A stretch of 55,289 nucleotides of DNA from Rhizobacter sp. (GTDB lineage: Bacteria > Pseudomonadota > Gammaproteobacteria > Burkholderiales > Burkholderiaceae_C). The position numbers and the translations under genes were made by a program. The notes below the pieces were generated by a model, which had not been told where the DNA came from, made no database searches, and saw nothing but the letters and a program-made list of their open reading frames with translations. Positions within the stretch are counted from its first letter, which is position 1. Each line of letters starts with the position of its first letter. Below, piece after piece: positions 21,749-29,905 of the stretch. The stretch lies in NCBI GenBank assembly GCA_025350965.1, contig JANXWV010000054.1, positions 1 through 55,289 of the forward strand, in the 5' to 3' direction.

Positions 21749-22468
21749 TCAACGCCGGCGCCGTGACGCGCCCGCCAGGGCCAGCAGGCCCAGGCCCATC
21801 AACCCCCAGGTGGCGGGCTCGGGCACGGCGGTGGTCAGGCTGATGTTGTCGATGCCGATGTAGGCCTCGCTCGACCCGACCGAACGCGGCGCGAGGATCA
21901 GGTAGCCGAGCGTGGCCGCGTTGACAGGTGCGGTGAACGAGACCGTGCGGTACTCCCAGCCGCCCACGCCCGTGGTCGGCGCCAGCGAGCCGACCGTCAC
22001 CGCGCCGGCGTCACCGAAGGCGGTGCTCGGCGACAGCAGCAGGTCGAAGCCGCCGCGCGTGGTGCCGGCGCGAAAGCTGTCGGCAATCCAGCCGCTGAAG
22101 TCGTACGTGGCGCCGGCTGTCAGCGCGGTGGTGAGCTGTTGGCCGAAGGCTTCCACCAAGGCGAAGCTGCCGAAGTCGGCACCGGCTGCGAAGCGGATGC
22201 CGTCTTGGGCGGTGGCCCCGGTGAAGTTGCCGAACCCACCCGGCTGGATACCGTAGGAGTCGTCGTTGCTGTAGGTGTCGGCGCCGGGCGAGATGTTGCC
22301 CGTTTGCTCGAACTCGGCCGGCAGGTAGCCCTGGTCATGAACGACGCCGTTCACGGTCTCGAAGCTCGAATTGCGGATCAAGTTGCCGGCGGCTTGGGTT
22401 GCCGGCGCGCAGACCAGTGTTGCGGTGGTGATGGCGGCGAACAGCAGCCGTGGGGTGGTGGGGTTCAT
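21749..22468 (-). CDS. PEP-CTERM sorting-domain protein
   Basis: 239 residues. The signal peptide (LLFAAITTATLV, cleavage near TQAAG) is followed by a beta-sandwich-like domain opening NLIRNSSFETVNGV, and by a C-terminal sorting signal VPEPATWGLMGLG, a hydrophobic helix and the basic tail SRRRR. Such proteins are anchored and processed by EpsH/exosortase in exopolysaccharide-making Gram-negatives (family knowledge); no exosortase is in the window. The N-terminal NLIRNSSFE pattern suggests a carbohydrate-binding-like fold, without known ligand. Two cysteines at most, so it is not a disulfide-rich protein. Confidence 0.92.
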   Translation of the reverse strand: MNPTTPRLLFAAITTATLVCAPATQAAGNLIRNSSFETVNGVVHDQGYLPAEFEQTGNISPGADTYSNDDSYGIQPGGFGNFTGATAQDGIRFAAGADFGSFALVEAFGQQLTTALTAGATYDFSGWIADSFRAGTTRGGFDLLLSPSTAFGDAGAVTVGSLAPTTGVGGWEYRTVSFTAPVNAATLGYLILAPRSVGSSEAYIGIDNISLTTAVPEPATWGLMGLGLLALAGASRRRR

Positions 22469-22554
22469 GTCGAATGCCCGGTGTGAAACAAGGCTCCGAT
22501 TGTTCGAACGCCACAGGCCGCGCGCCATCCCATGCATGAAGGCGCTCCACCATG

Positions 22555-22581
22555 AAAAAGACCGGCCACGCATGGCCGGTC
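22555..22581 (-). terminator. Intrinsic terminator of acnB
   Basis: On the minus strand, 29 bases after the acnB stop, GACCGGCCA pairs perfectly with TGGCCGGTC around a 4-base loop and is directly followed by TTTTT (complement of 22555-22559). This is a textbook rho-independent terminator. Confidence 0.9.
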
Positions 22582-22609
22582 TGGTGGGCGAAATACGTTT
22601 ACCTGCGCG

Positions 22610-25231
22610 TCAGGCGGTGGCTTTCTCTGCGGTCTTCTCGGCGGCGGCCGTGAACTCTTCGATCTGGTCGAAGTTCAGGTACTGGTAAACGGTGTCGCTG
22701 GCCTGCGTCAGCACGCCCATGCCTTCCATGTATTCGGCCTTGGTCGGGATGCGGCCGAGCCGGGAGCAGATGGCGGCGAGCTCGGCCGAGCCGAGGTAGA
22801 CGTTGCTGTTCTTGCCCAGCCGGTTCGGGAAGTTGCGCGTGCTGGTGCTGAACACCGTGGCGCCTTCCTTCACCTGCGCCTGGTTGCCCATGCACAGGCT
22901 GCAACCCGGCATCTCCATGCGCGCACCGGCGTTGCCGAGCACGCCGTAGTGGCCTTCGTCCGACAGCTTCTTCGCGTCCATCTTGGTCGGCGGCGCCACC
23001 CACAGCTTGACAGGGATGTCGCGCTTGCCTTCGAGGAGCTTGCTGGCGGCGCGGAAGTGGCCGATGTTCGTCATGCACGAGCCGATGAAGACCTCGTCGA
23101 TCACCGCGCCCGAGACTTCGCTGAGCATCTTCACGTCGTCCGGGTCGTTCGGGCACGCGACGATGGGTTCGTGCACGTCGGCCAGGTCGATCTCGATTAC
23201 GGCGGCGCATTCGGCATCGGCGTCGCCTTTCAGCAGCACCGGGTTTGCGAGCCAGGCTTGCTGCGCATCGATGCGGCGCTGCAGGCTGCGTGCGTCGGCG
23301 TAGCCCTCGGCAATCATCCACTTCATCAGCGCGATGTTGCTGGTGATGTACTCCTTGATCGGCGCCGGGTTCAGGTGCACGGTGCAGCCCGCCGCGCTGC
23401 GCTCGGCCGAGGCATCGCTCAGCTCGAAGGCTTGCTCCACCTTCAGGTCGGGCAGGCCCTCGATCTCGAGAATGCGACCGCTGAAGATGTTCTTCTTGCC
23501 TTGCTTGGCAACGGTCAACAGCCCGGCCCTGATGGCGTAGAGCGGAATCGCATTGACCAGATCGCGCAGCGTCACGCCCGGCTGCAGGGTGCCCTTGAAG
23601 CGCACGAGCACGCTCTCGGGCATGTCGAGCGGCATCACGCCGGTGGCCGCCGCGAAGGCGACCAGGCCCGAGCCTGCGGGGAAGCTGATGCCCACGGGGA
23701 AGCGCGTGTGGCTGTCGCCGCCCGTGCCCACGGTGTCGGGCAGCAGCAGGCGGTTCAGCCAGCTGTGGATCACGCCGTCGCCGGGGCGCAGGCTGATGCC
23801 GCCGCGGGTGCTGATGAAGGCCGGCAGCTCGTGGTGCGTCTTCACGTCGACCGGCTTCGGGTAGGCGGCGGTGTGGCAGAAGCTCTGCATCACCAGGTCG
23901 GCGCTGAAGCCGAGGCAGGCCAGGTCTTTCAGCTCGTCGCGCGTCATCGGGCCGGTGGTGTCTTGCGAGCCCACGCTCGTCATGCGCGGCTCGCAGTAGG
24001 TGCCGGGGCGCACGCCTTGCTGGTTGCCGGCCACGACGGGCAGGCCGCAAGCCTTGCCGACCATCTTCTGGCCGAGCGTGAAGCCCTTCTTGGTATCGAC
24101 CGGGCTGGTGGGCAAGCGGAACAGCGTGCTCACCGGCAGGCCCAGCGCCTCGCGCGCCTTGGCGGTGAGGCCGCGGCCGATGATGAGCGGGATGCGGCCG
24201 CCGGCGCGCACCTCGTCGAACAGCACGTCGCTCTTGACCGTGAACTCGGCGATGACCTTGCCGCCTTTCAAGGCCTTGCCGTCGTAGGGGCGCAGCTCGA
24301 CCACGTCGCCCATGTTCATCTGGCCCACGTCGAGCTCGATCGGCAGGGCGCCCGAGTCTTCCATCGTGTTGTAGAAGATCGGCGCGATCTTGCCGCCCAG
24401 GCAGACGCCGCCGAAGCGCTTGTTCGGCACGAACGGGATGTCTTCGCCGGTGAACCACAGCACCGAGTTGGTGGCCGACTTGCGGCTCGAACCGGTGCCG
24501 ACCACGTCGCCCACATAGGCCACGAGGTGGCCCTTGGCACGCAGGGCTTCGATGAACTTGACGGGACCGCGCTTGCCTTCTTCTTCGGGCAGGGCACGTG
24601 GGTCGAGGCCGGGCCGCGAGTTCTTGTGCATGGCCAGCGCGTGCATCGGGATGTCGGGCCGGCTCCAGGCGTCGGGGGCAGGCGAGAGGTCGTCGGTGTT
24701 GATCTCGCCGGCCACCTTGAAGATGCTCACGGTGATCGACTTCGGCACTTCGGGGCGCGAGGTAAACCACTCGCCGTCGGCCCAGCTCTGAAGCACCGCC
24801 CTGGCGTTCGCGTTGCCGGCGGCGGCCTTGGTCTGCACGTCGTGGAACTGGTCGAACATCAGCAGCGTCTTCTTCAGGCCCTCGGCCGCGGCGGCGCCGA
24901 CCACGGCGTCACCCAGCAGATCGACCATCGGGCCGATGTTGTAGCCGCCGAGCATGGTGCCCAGCAGCTGCACGGCGCGCACGCGGTCGATCAGCGGGCA
25001 CTTCTCCGAGCCGTGCGCCACGGCGGCCAGGTACGAGGCCTTGACCTTGGCGGCATCGTCCACGCCGGCCGGCACGCGGTAGGTGATGAGCTCGACCAGT
25101 GTGGCTTCTTCACCCGCTGGTGGCGCCTTCAGCAACTCGATCAGGTCGGCCGTCTGCTGGGCCGACAGCGGCAGGGGCGGTATGCCGAGGGCGGCGCGCT
25201 CGGCAACGTGTTGGCGGTAGGCTTGAAGCAT
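22610..25231 (-). CDS. acnB: Aconitate hydratase B (bifunctional 2-methylisocitrate dehydratase family)
   Basis: The main TCA-cycle aconitase of proteobacteria, 873 residues, the expected length. It opens MLQAYRQHVAERAALGIPPL. The HEAT-like N-terminal domain includes LLGTMLGGYNIGPMVDLL. The swivel domain carries VGDVVGTGSSRKSATNSVLW, and the cluster region has TGGDSHTRFP, GSCMTNIGHF and GCSLCMGNQA with the cluster cysteines. It is followed by a strong terminator. AGGAG lies before the start. It is downstream of vapBC by 54 bases with no obvious promoter in the gap, so it is either read from the vapBC promoter or from the mdh side. Confidence 0.97.
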   Translation of the reverse strand: MLQAYRQHVAERAALGIPPLPLSAQQTADLIELLKAPPAGEEATLVELITYRVPAGVDDAAKVKASYLAAVAHGSEKCPLIDRVRAVQLLGTMLGGYNIGPMVDLLGDAVVGAAAAEGLKKTLLMFDQFHDVQTKAAAGNANARAVLQSWADGEWFTSRPEVPKSITVSIFKVAGEINTDDLSPAPDAWSRPDIPMHALAMHKNSRPGLDPRALPEEEGKRGPVKFIEALRAKGHLVAYVGDVVGTGSSRKSATNSVLWFTGEDIPFVPNKRFGGVCLGGKIAPIFYNTMEDSGALPIELDVGQMNMGDVVELRPYDGKALKGGKVIAEFTVKSDVLFDEVRAGGRIPLIIGRGLTAKAREALGLPVSTLFRLPTSPVDTKKGFTLGQKMVGKACGLPVVAGNQQGVRPGTYCEPRMTSVGSQDTTGPMTRDELKDLACLGFSADLVMQSFCHTAAYPKPVDVKTHHELPAFISTRGGISLRPGDGVIHSWLNRLLLPDTVGTGGDSHTRFPVGISFPAGSGLVAFAAATGVMPLDMPESVLVRFKGTLQPGVTLRDLVNAIPLYAIRAGLLTVAKQGKKNIFSGRILEIEGLPDLKVEQAFELSDASAERSAAGCTVHLNPAPIKEYITSNIALMKWMIAEGYADARSLQRRIDAQQAWLANPVLLKGDADAECAAVIEIDLADVHEPIVACPNDPDDVKMLSEVSGAVIDEVFIGSCMTNIGHFRAASKLLEGKRDIPVKLWVAPPTKMDAKKLSDEGHYGVLGNAGARMEMPGCSLCMGNQAQVKEGATVFSTSTRNFPNRLGKNSNVYLGSAELAAICSRLGRIPTKAEYMEGMGVLTQASDTVYQYLNFDQIEEFTAAAEKTAEKATA

Positions 25232-25285
25232 GGTGTGGCTCCTGAGGGTGGGGTCGGGTTGACGTTGGGATGGTGGGCGCAGCAG

Positions 25286-25708
25286 TCACGTTGCCTTGGG
25301 CACGATGACTTTCAAGCCCTTGAAGTAGTCGCGGAAGAAGCCCGCATCGCGTGTGATGAGTGCGCTGCACTGAAGCAAGGCATGTGCCCCGACGATGAAG
25401 TCGGGCACGGTGCGCTGCGCCTGCGGCGTGCTGCCCGAGGCGCGCAGGCGCTGTTTGTAGCGGCGCTGCATTTCGCCGGCGCGGATGGCCGCGCGGCGCT
25501 CGACCGGCAGGTAGCTCATGCCCATGTCTTCAACGGCGTCCATGATGTCGGCGCCGTGGCCGAGCCCGGCGGTGATCTCGCTGACTACCACGTCGCACAG
25601 CACCACCGGCCCATGGGCCAGCGCGTCGCGAACGCAGGCCTCGGCGGCTCCCGCCATCGCGTCTTCGCCGAGCAGGTCGATCAAGACCGAGGAGTCGATG
25701 GCGATCAT
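25286..25708 (-). CDS. PIN-domain toxin (VapC family)
   Basis: 140 residues, a PIN-fold RNase. The opening IAIDSSVLIDLL holds the first acidic metal ligand (Asp5). The SEITAG segment carries the conserved Glu, and TVPDFIVGAHAL the third acidic residue, with ITRDAGFF supplying the fourth, so all catalytic positions appear intact. VapC toxins cut tRNA or rRNA; the target here is unknown. The ATG at 25708 shares its A with the stop codon of the antitoxin gene, the typical coupling of such pairs; a TTG one codon earlier is an alternative. Confidence 0.9.
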   Translation of the reverse strand: MIAIDSSVLIDLLGEDAMAGAAEACVRDALAHGPVVLCDVVVSEITAGLGHGADIMDAVEDMGMSYLPVERRAAIRAGEMQRRYKQRLRASGSTPQAQRTVPDFIVGAHALLQCSALITRDAGFFRDYFKGLKVIVPKAT

Positions 25709-25953
25709 CAAGCGTCGACGGGGTCGCCCGGCGCGCGACCGCGAAGTTCGCGCATCACATCGTCGGTGGTCATGCCGGGCGGCAGCTTGAAACGGCCCCG
25801 CGCGCGCGAGATGGCGTCGTCGACATTCTTGCGCAGGATGATGCGCCCGCCATCGAGTTCGACCTTGAGTTGCGTGCCCTTGGTCAGGCCGAGCGCGTCG
25901 CGCACAGCCTTGGGCAGGGTGATCTGCCCGCGTTCTGCAACAGTCGCTTCCAC
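25708..25953 (-). CDS. AbrB/MazE-type antitoxin (VapB-like)
   Basis: 81 residues from GTG 25953. It is a swapped-hairpin AbrB DNA-binding domain: VAERGQITLPKAVRDALGL, then KGTQLKVELDGGRIIL, and an acidic, Pro-containing tail that should bind the toxin (PPGMTTDDVMRELRG). I preferred GTG 25953 over TTG 25971 because AGGAG at 25960-25964 sits six bases before it and the predicted transcript starts near 25975. The pair most likely represses its own promoter through the dyad at 25963-26000. Confidence 0.88.
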   Translation of the reverse strand: MEATVAERGQITLPKAVRDALGLTKGTQLKVELDGGRIILRKNVDDAISRARGRFKLPPGMTTDDVMRELRGRAPGDPVDA

Positions 25954-25962
25954 GGTTGGCTC

Positions 25963-26000
25963 CTGAATCAAGTATGCATGAATTATACGTACTTGATCAG
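25963..26000 (-). promoter_or_regulatory. vapBC promoter with overlapping operator dyad
   Basis: The arms CTGAATCAAGTA (25963-25974) and TACTTGATCAG (25990-26000) are inverted copies that match fully except for one extra A in the first. Between them on the minus strand is a perfect TATAAT (25987-25982), in an unusually AT-rich patch. TTGTAG about 18 bases upstream is a weak -35 candidate. The first arm also overlaps the ribosome binding site of the antitoxin gene. A dyad placed over the promoter this way is what autorepression by a VapB-VapC complex would need. Confidence 0.7.
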
Positions 26001-26015
26001 GCCTACTACAAGGGG

Positions 26016-26042
26016 GCGCAAGGAGCGCAAGGGGCGCAAGGG
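26016..26042. repeat. Three tandem 9-base repeats (GCGCAAGGG/A)
   Basis: GCGCAAGGA is followed by two copies of GCGCAAGGG between the end of the small exported protein gene and the vapBC promoter. It is short, outside coding sequence and has no evident function. It could vary in copy number. Confidence 0.6.
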
Positions 26043-26063
26043 GCGGACCCGCCGCCTCGCCGC

Positions 26064-26690
26064 TTACTTCGCGGCCGGGGTCTCGGCGGCCGGCGCCTTG
26101 CTCGCCGAGGCCATGGCAGCCAGCGGCCCAGCGCCGGCCACAGCAGCGGTCGGCGTCGCCGCGGGAGCGGACGGGGCCGCTGCCGCAGCGACCGCAGCCG
26201 CCTTTTCAGCGCGAGCGGCGTCGTTCAGTTCGCGCTGTTTCGGGCTGATGCAATCGTCGACCAGGCGCCGCCCGGTCTTCACGTTCAACAGCATCGACTT
26301 GGCCGAGATCTGCACCATCAGCGTCTCGCCGCGCACGTCTTCGAGCCGGATGGCGCCGGTGCTCGACAGCACGGGTTTCATCAGGTAGTCGGCCTTGCCG
26401 TGCTTGATGTCGACATACGACGCGTGCTTGGTGCTCGCCACGATGTGAATCGACTGATTGAACTCACAGTCGTACACGCCGTAATACACGCGTTCGGCGG
26501 CATCGAGCTGCTCGGGCGACGCTGCGGGAATGATGAATTCGGCCGCCTTGGGCCCGGCAGACTTCTTGGCGCTCTTCGCGGCGGGCTTCTGCGGGGCGGT
26601 TTGCGCATGCAGCGTCAAGGGAGCGGCCATCAGGCCGGCGACGGCCGCGCATGTGGCAAGAAGGCGAAGGCCCGAACGATCAATGGTCAT
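26064..26690 (-). CDS. Exported protein of unknown function, possibly MliC-like
   Basis: 208 residues. A signal peptide (LLATCAAVAGLMAAPLTLHA) is followed by a Lys/Ala-rich linker, a compact domain (about residues 52-145), and a long Ala/Pro tail of about 60 residues. The compact domain runs from VYYGVYDCEFN to RRLVDDCISPKQREL, with two cysteines bracketing about 75 residues. It contains LSSTGAIRLED and GETLMVQIS, which resembles the Cys...SASG...Cys layout of MliC-type lysozyme inhibitors. The invariant Trp-x-Lys-Gly of MliC is not visible, so I treat the resemblance as a hypothesis. It lies between the CitE-like gene and vapBC on the same strand. Confidence 0.65.
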   Translation of the reverse strand: MTIDRSGLRLLATCAAVAGLMAAPLTLHAQTAPQKPAAKSAKKSAGPKAAEFIIPAASPEQLDAAERVYYGVYDCEFNQSIHIVASTKHASYVDIKHGKADYLMKPVLSSTGAIRLEDVRGETLMVQISAKSMLLNVKTGRRLVDDCISPKQRELNDAARAEKAAAVAAAAAPSAPAATPTAAVAGAGPLAAMASASKAPAAETPAAK

Positions 26691-26842
26691 GGTGTGGCAT
26701 CGGCAAGTTCGAAGAGCTCGATTGTGGTGGTGCGCCGTGCGCCGGGCGGGCGCGCACATGCAACATATTCCGCACTCTGCGCGGGCGTTTCGTTCGCTCA
26801 CGAAAGCCGCATCTAGGCACATCGGGCCGACGTTTCGGGCCG

Positions 26843-27871
26843 TCAGAAGAAACGTTCGACCACTTGCGCTGGCAGGGGTTGCCCGGTGCGGTGGGCGCGC
26901 TCCAGCACCTGCCAGAAGTAGCGGTAGCTGGCACGGTCGTGCAATGTGTCGCGGTGCCGTATCGGCGCCCACTGGGCTGCCTGCGCGGCATCGATGATCT
27001 CGATCGCCATGCCGACCTCGGCCGCGCTCGGCGCGAATGCGGTGACGATCGGTTCGATCTGGTTCGGGTGGATGCTCCACATGCGCGTGTAGCCGAACTC
27101 GCGTGATGCGCGAGTGGCTGCGTCGGCCACCGCATCGAGGTCGTTGAACTCGGTCACGACGCAGTGTGACGGCGTCTTGGCATGGCCGTGGCAAGCGGCC
27201 GAGATGGCCAGCTTGGCGCGCAGCACCAGCGGGTGTGTGAACTGGCCTTCGGCGCCCATCGCGCTGGCAGGAATGGCGCCTCGGTGCGCCGACACGAAGT
27301 CCATCAACCCGAACGACAGCGATTCGACATCGGCATGTGCGGCAATCGCCTCGACCTCGCGCAGTGCGCCGTGGGTTTCGATCAGCACGTGTATCGGCAA
27401 CGGCCGCGCGATGCCGTGCACGTGGCGCTGGTGCGCGATCTCGGTGCAGGCGCGCGCCACGTCGGCCGCGCTGTCGGGTTTGGGCACCATCAGGTAGGCC
27501 AGCCGCGTGCCCGCACGCGCAACGAGCGTGGCCACGTCGGCCGCGAAACTCGGGTGCGAGGCGGGGTGCACGCGCGCACCGACGCGGCCGAACACGTTCT
27601 CCGCCGACATCGCCAACTCGGCCACCATGTGCGCGTGCTCGGCCTCGCCGCCCACAGGAGCGCCGTCTTCGCAGTCGAGCGTGATGTCGAACACCGGGCC
27701 CATCTCGGCTTGCATGGCCGGGCTCTTGCGCATGCGGGCCTCGACGCCGCAGTAGTGGTCGCACACGGGTAACTCAGACGTGGCGTCGCCGGCGTTGAAG
27801 AGGGCATCTCGGGGGTGGAGTGTCACGTCGAGCCGGGCTGAGTCGGGTTGCAATGAAAGCGGCCGACGCAC
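26843..27871 (-). CDS. HpcH/HpaI aldolase/citrate lyase (CitE-like) family protein
   Basis: 342 residues of the CitE-like TIM-barrel family, which cleaves or forms C-C bonds in acyl-CoA esters such as malyl-CoA and citramalyl-CoA. The metal and CoA-site segments are visible: FDITLDCEDGAP, GRVGARVHPASHPSF with the catalytic Arg, YLMVPKPDS, and HVLIETHGALREV with the metal-binding Glu. TRMWSIHPNQIEPI is typical of the family's end. No CitD or CitF genes are nearby, so this is not part of a citrate lyase complex. It starts 37 bases after mdh and is probably cotranscribed with it, which suggests a reaction close to malate or a C4/C5 hydroxyacid; the substrate is not settled by sequence. Confidence 0.87.
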   Translation of the reverse strand: MRRPLSLQPDSARLDVTLHPRDALFNAGDATSELPVCDHYCGVEARMRKSPAMQAEMGPVFDITLDCEDGAPVGGEAEHAHMVAELAMSAENVFGRVGARVHPASHPSFAADVATLVARAGTRLAYLMVPKPDSAADVARACTEIAHQRHVHGIARPLPIHVLIETHGALREVEAIAAHADVESLSFGLMDFVSAHRGAIPASAMGAEGQFTHPLVLRAKLAISAACHGHAKTPSHCVVTEFNDLDAVADAATRASREFGYTRMWSIHPNQIEPIVTAFAPSAAEVGMAIEIIDAAQAAQWAPIRHRDTLHDRASYRYFWQVLERAHRTGQPLPAQVVERFF

Positions 27872-27908
27872 ACGAGGTGGGCCGGCCGCGCCGCGATCAG
27901 CGAGAGCC

Positions 27909-28895
27909 TTAAAGAAGGTGCTTCACGCCGTCTTGCTCAGCCTGCAGCTCTTCGAGGGTCTTGTTGATGCGTTCCTGGCTGAAGGCGTCGATGGGCAGGC
28001 CCTCGACAACCTTGTACTCACCGCCTTCGCAGGTCACCGGGAAGCCGAACATCACGTCCTTCGGAATACCGTACTGGCCGTCCGACGGGATGCCCATCGT
28101 GACCCACTTGCCTTGCGTGCCGAGTGCCCAGTCGCGCATGTGGTCGATGGCGGCATTGGCCGCGCTGGCGGCCGAACTCAGGCCGCGCGCTTCGATGATC
28201 GCGGCGCCGCGCTTGCCGACTGTCGGCAGGAAGGTATCGGCGTTCCAGACCTGGTCGTTGATCAGGTCTTTCACGCTGGCGCCGTCGATGGTGGCGAAGC
28301 GATAGTCGGCGTACATCGTGGGCGAGTGGTTGCCCCATACCGCCAGCTTCTCGATGGCGGCGACGGGCTTGCCGGTCTTGGTGGCGATCTGGCTCGCGGC
28401 GCGGTTGTGGTCCAAGCGCAGCATCGCGGTGAAGTTCTTGCGCGGCAGGTTGGTCGCACTCTTCATGGCGATGTAGGCGTTGGTGTTGGCCGGGTTGCCA
28501 ACCACCAGCACCTTGACGTTGCGGCTCGCCACGGCGTCGAGCGCCTTGCCCTGGCCGGTGAAGATTTGGCCGTTGATGTTGAGCAGTTCGGCGCGCTCCA
28601 TGCCCGCCCTGCGGGGCATCGAGCCGACAAGCAGCGCGTAGTCGGCGTCTTTGAAAGCGGTCATCGGATCGCCATGGGCGGTCATGCCGGCCAGAAGCGG
28701 GAACGCGCAGTCGTCGAGTTCCATCATCACACCCTTGAGTGCCTTCTGCGGGCCATCCACCGGCACTTCGAGCAGCTGCAGGATCACAGGCTGGTCCTTG
28801 CCCAGCATCTCGCCGCTGGCGATGCGGAACAGCAATGCGTAGCCGATCTGGCCGGCAGCGCCGGTAACTGCGACTCGAACGGGGGGCTTGCTCAT
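27909..28895 (-). CDS. mdh: Malate dehydrogenase
   Basis: NAD-dependent malate to oxaloacetate, 328 residues. It is the type that groups with cytosolic [23 protein letters not shown] is the NAD-binding loop, followed by [15 protein letters not shown] with the substrate arginines and VVGNPANTN. The catalytic His is in [15 protein letters not shown]. It is divergent from the GntR regulator with 197 bases between; the dyad at 29057-29077 is in that gap. ACGTTCTCCGGGGG upstream of the start carries a plausible ribosome binding site (GGAGAACG). Confidence 0.97.
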   Translation of the reverse strand: MSKPPVRVAVTGAAGQIGYALLFRIASGEMLGKDQPVILQLLEVPVDGPQKALKGVMMELDDCAFPLLAGMTAHGDPMTAFKDADYALLVGSMPRRAGMERAELLNINGQIFTGQGKALDAVASRNVKVLVVGNPANTNAYIAMKSATNLPRKNFTAMLRLDHNRAASQIATKTGKPVAAIEKLAVWGNHSPTMYADYRFATIDGASVKDLINDQVWNADTFLPTVGKRGAAIIEARGLSSAASAANAAIDHMRDWALGTQGKWVTMGIPSDGQYGIPKDVMFGFPVTCEGGEYKVVEGLPIDAFSQERINKTLEELQAEQDGVKHLL

Positions 28896-29056
28896 GAACG
28901 TTCTCCGGGGGTGGATTGGACAAAGGAAACGGGTGCGGTGAGTCCGGCGGGGCAGCGGCGCGCAGCCATCGAGTCTATGGCAACAAGCGTGCCGGAAGGC
29001 GGGTTTCTACCCGGTCGCGCAGCCAGGTACAGGTCGGGCGCGGCTTTGATTCGATT

Positions 29057-29077
29057 GTCTTCTATCATATATAAGAC
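29057..29077. promoter_or_regulatory. Candidate GntR operator dyad (GTCTT-N11-AAGAC)
   Basis: A 21-base AT-rich dyad centred on 29067, with 8 of 10 base pairs symmetrical (GTCTT paired with AAGAC, then TAT paired with ATA). It ends 15 bases before the ATG of the GntR gene and lies on the mdh side of nothing else, so it could control both genes. On the minus strand it contains TATGAT and on the plus strand TATCAT, both close to a -10 box. The assignment to the adjacent regulator is inference from position and symmetry. Confidence 0.6.
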
Positions 29078-29092
29078 TTTAACCGGCCCGCC

Positions 29093-29881
29093 ATGCCCTC
29101 CGTCCCTCCGCCCGCCAACACCGCCGCCGCCGCCGCTTCGCTCGGCGCTGCCGAAGCGTCGGCCGGCCCGGCGTTCAGCCCGTTGTACCGGCAGATCAAG
29201 GCGCTGATGACGGCCAGCCTGCAGCAAGGCGAGTGGCGCCCGGGTGAGGCGATTCCGAGCGAAACCGACCTGGCCGCGCGCTTCAAGGTCAGCCAGGGGA
29301 CAGTGCGCAAGGCCATCGACGAACTCGCGGCCGACAACCTGCTGGTGCGCCGTCAAGGCAAAGGCACCTTCGTCGCGACGCACGCCGAGGAGAAGGTGCA
29401 ATTCCGTTTCCTGCGCCTGATGCCCGACAGCGGCGAGCCTGGCGGCATGGAGCGCCGTTTCATCGACTGCCGCCGCCAGCGCCCGCCGCCCGATCTGGCG
29501 CGCGCACTGCATCTGCGCGCCAACGACTCCGCTGTGCGGGTGCGGCGCGTGCTTTCGTTTCGCGGCACGCCGGTCGTGCTGGACGACATCTGGTTGCCTG
29601 CCGCTTTGTTCAAAGGGCTCACGGCCGAGCGGCTGAGCGACTACCAGGGCCCGATGTACGGCCTGTTCGAGTCGGAGTTTGGCGTGCGCATGATCCGCGC
29701 CGAAGAGAAGATCTGCGCCGTGGCGGCCGATGCCGCGAGCGCGGCGCTGTTGCTGCTTCCGCCCGGCGCGGCGCTGCTCAGCGTGGAACGGCTGTCCATG
29801 ACTTATGGCGACAAGCCGGTCGAGCTGCGGCGCGGCCTTTACAACACCGCGGCGCATCACTACCGAAACGAGCTGAACTGA
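29093..29881 (+). CDS. GntR family transcriptional regulator (HutC/UTRA type)
   Basis: 262 residues. An Ala/Pro-rich leader of about 27 residues precedes a winged helix-turn-helix: PLYRQIKALMTASLQQGEW, then IPSETDLAARFKVSQGTVRK and LLVRRQGKGTFVA. The C-terminal UTRA ligand domain ends SVERLSMTYGDKPVELRRGL. HutC-branch regulators bind small organic acids or amino acids and mostly repress. It stands between mdh (divergent) and sdhC (108 bases downstream, same direction), so it is a good candidate to control these TCA-cycle genes. The ligand cannot be read from the sequence. Confidence 0.92.
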   Translation: MPSVPPPANTAAAAASLGAAEASAGPAFSPLYRQIKALMTASLQQGEWRPGEAIPSETDLAARFKVSQGTVRKAIDELAADNLLVRRQGKGTFVATHAEEKVQFRFLRLMPDSGEPGGMERRFIDCRRQRPPPDLARALHLRANDSAVRVRRVLSFRGTPVVLDDIWLPAALFKGLTAERLSDYQGPMYGLFESEFGVRMIRAEEKICAVAADAASAALLLLPPGAALLSVERLSMTYGDKPVELRRGLYNTAAHHYRNELN

Positions 29882-29905
29882 CCTTGTCTCGGCAGGGGAC
29901 GCATC

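Noticed and set aside
21732..21750. Small hairpin CCGAG/CTCGG between the convergent MipA-like and PEP-CTERM genes
   Set aside because: Five-base stem with no T-run in either direction; too weak to call a terminator.
22949..25966. A 1005-codon plus-strand frame opposite acnB and vapBC
   Set aside because: Shadow frame crossing two well-supported genes and a promoter region.
25969..25971. TTG as the antitoxin start codon
   Set aside because: It has no ribosome binding site and lies about four bases from the predicted transcript start. GTG 25953 has AGGAG at the right distance.
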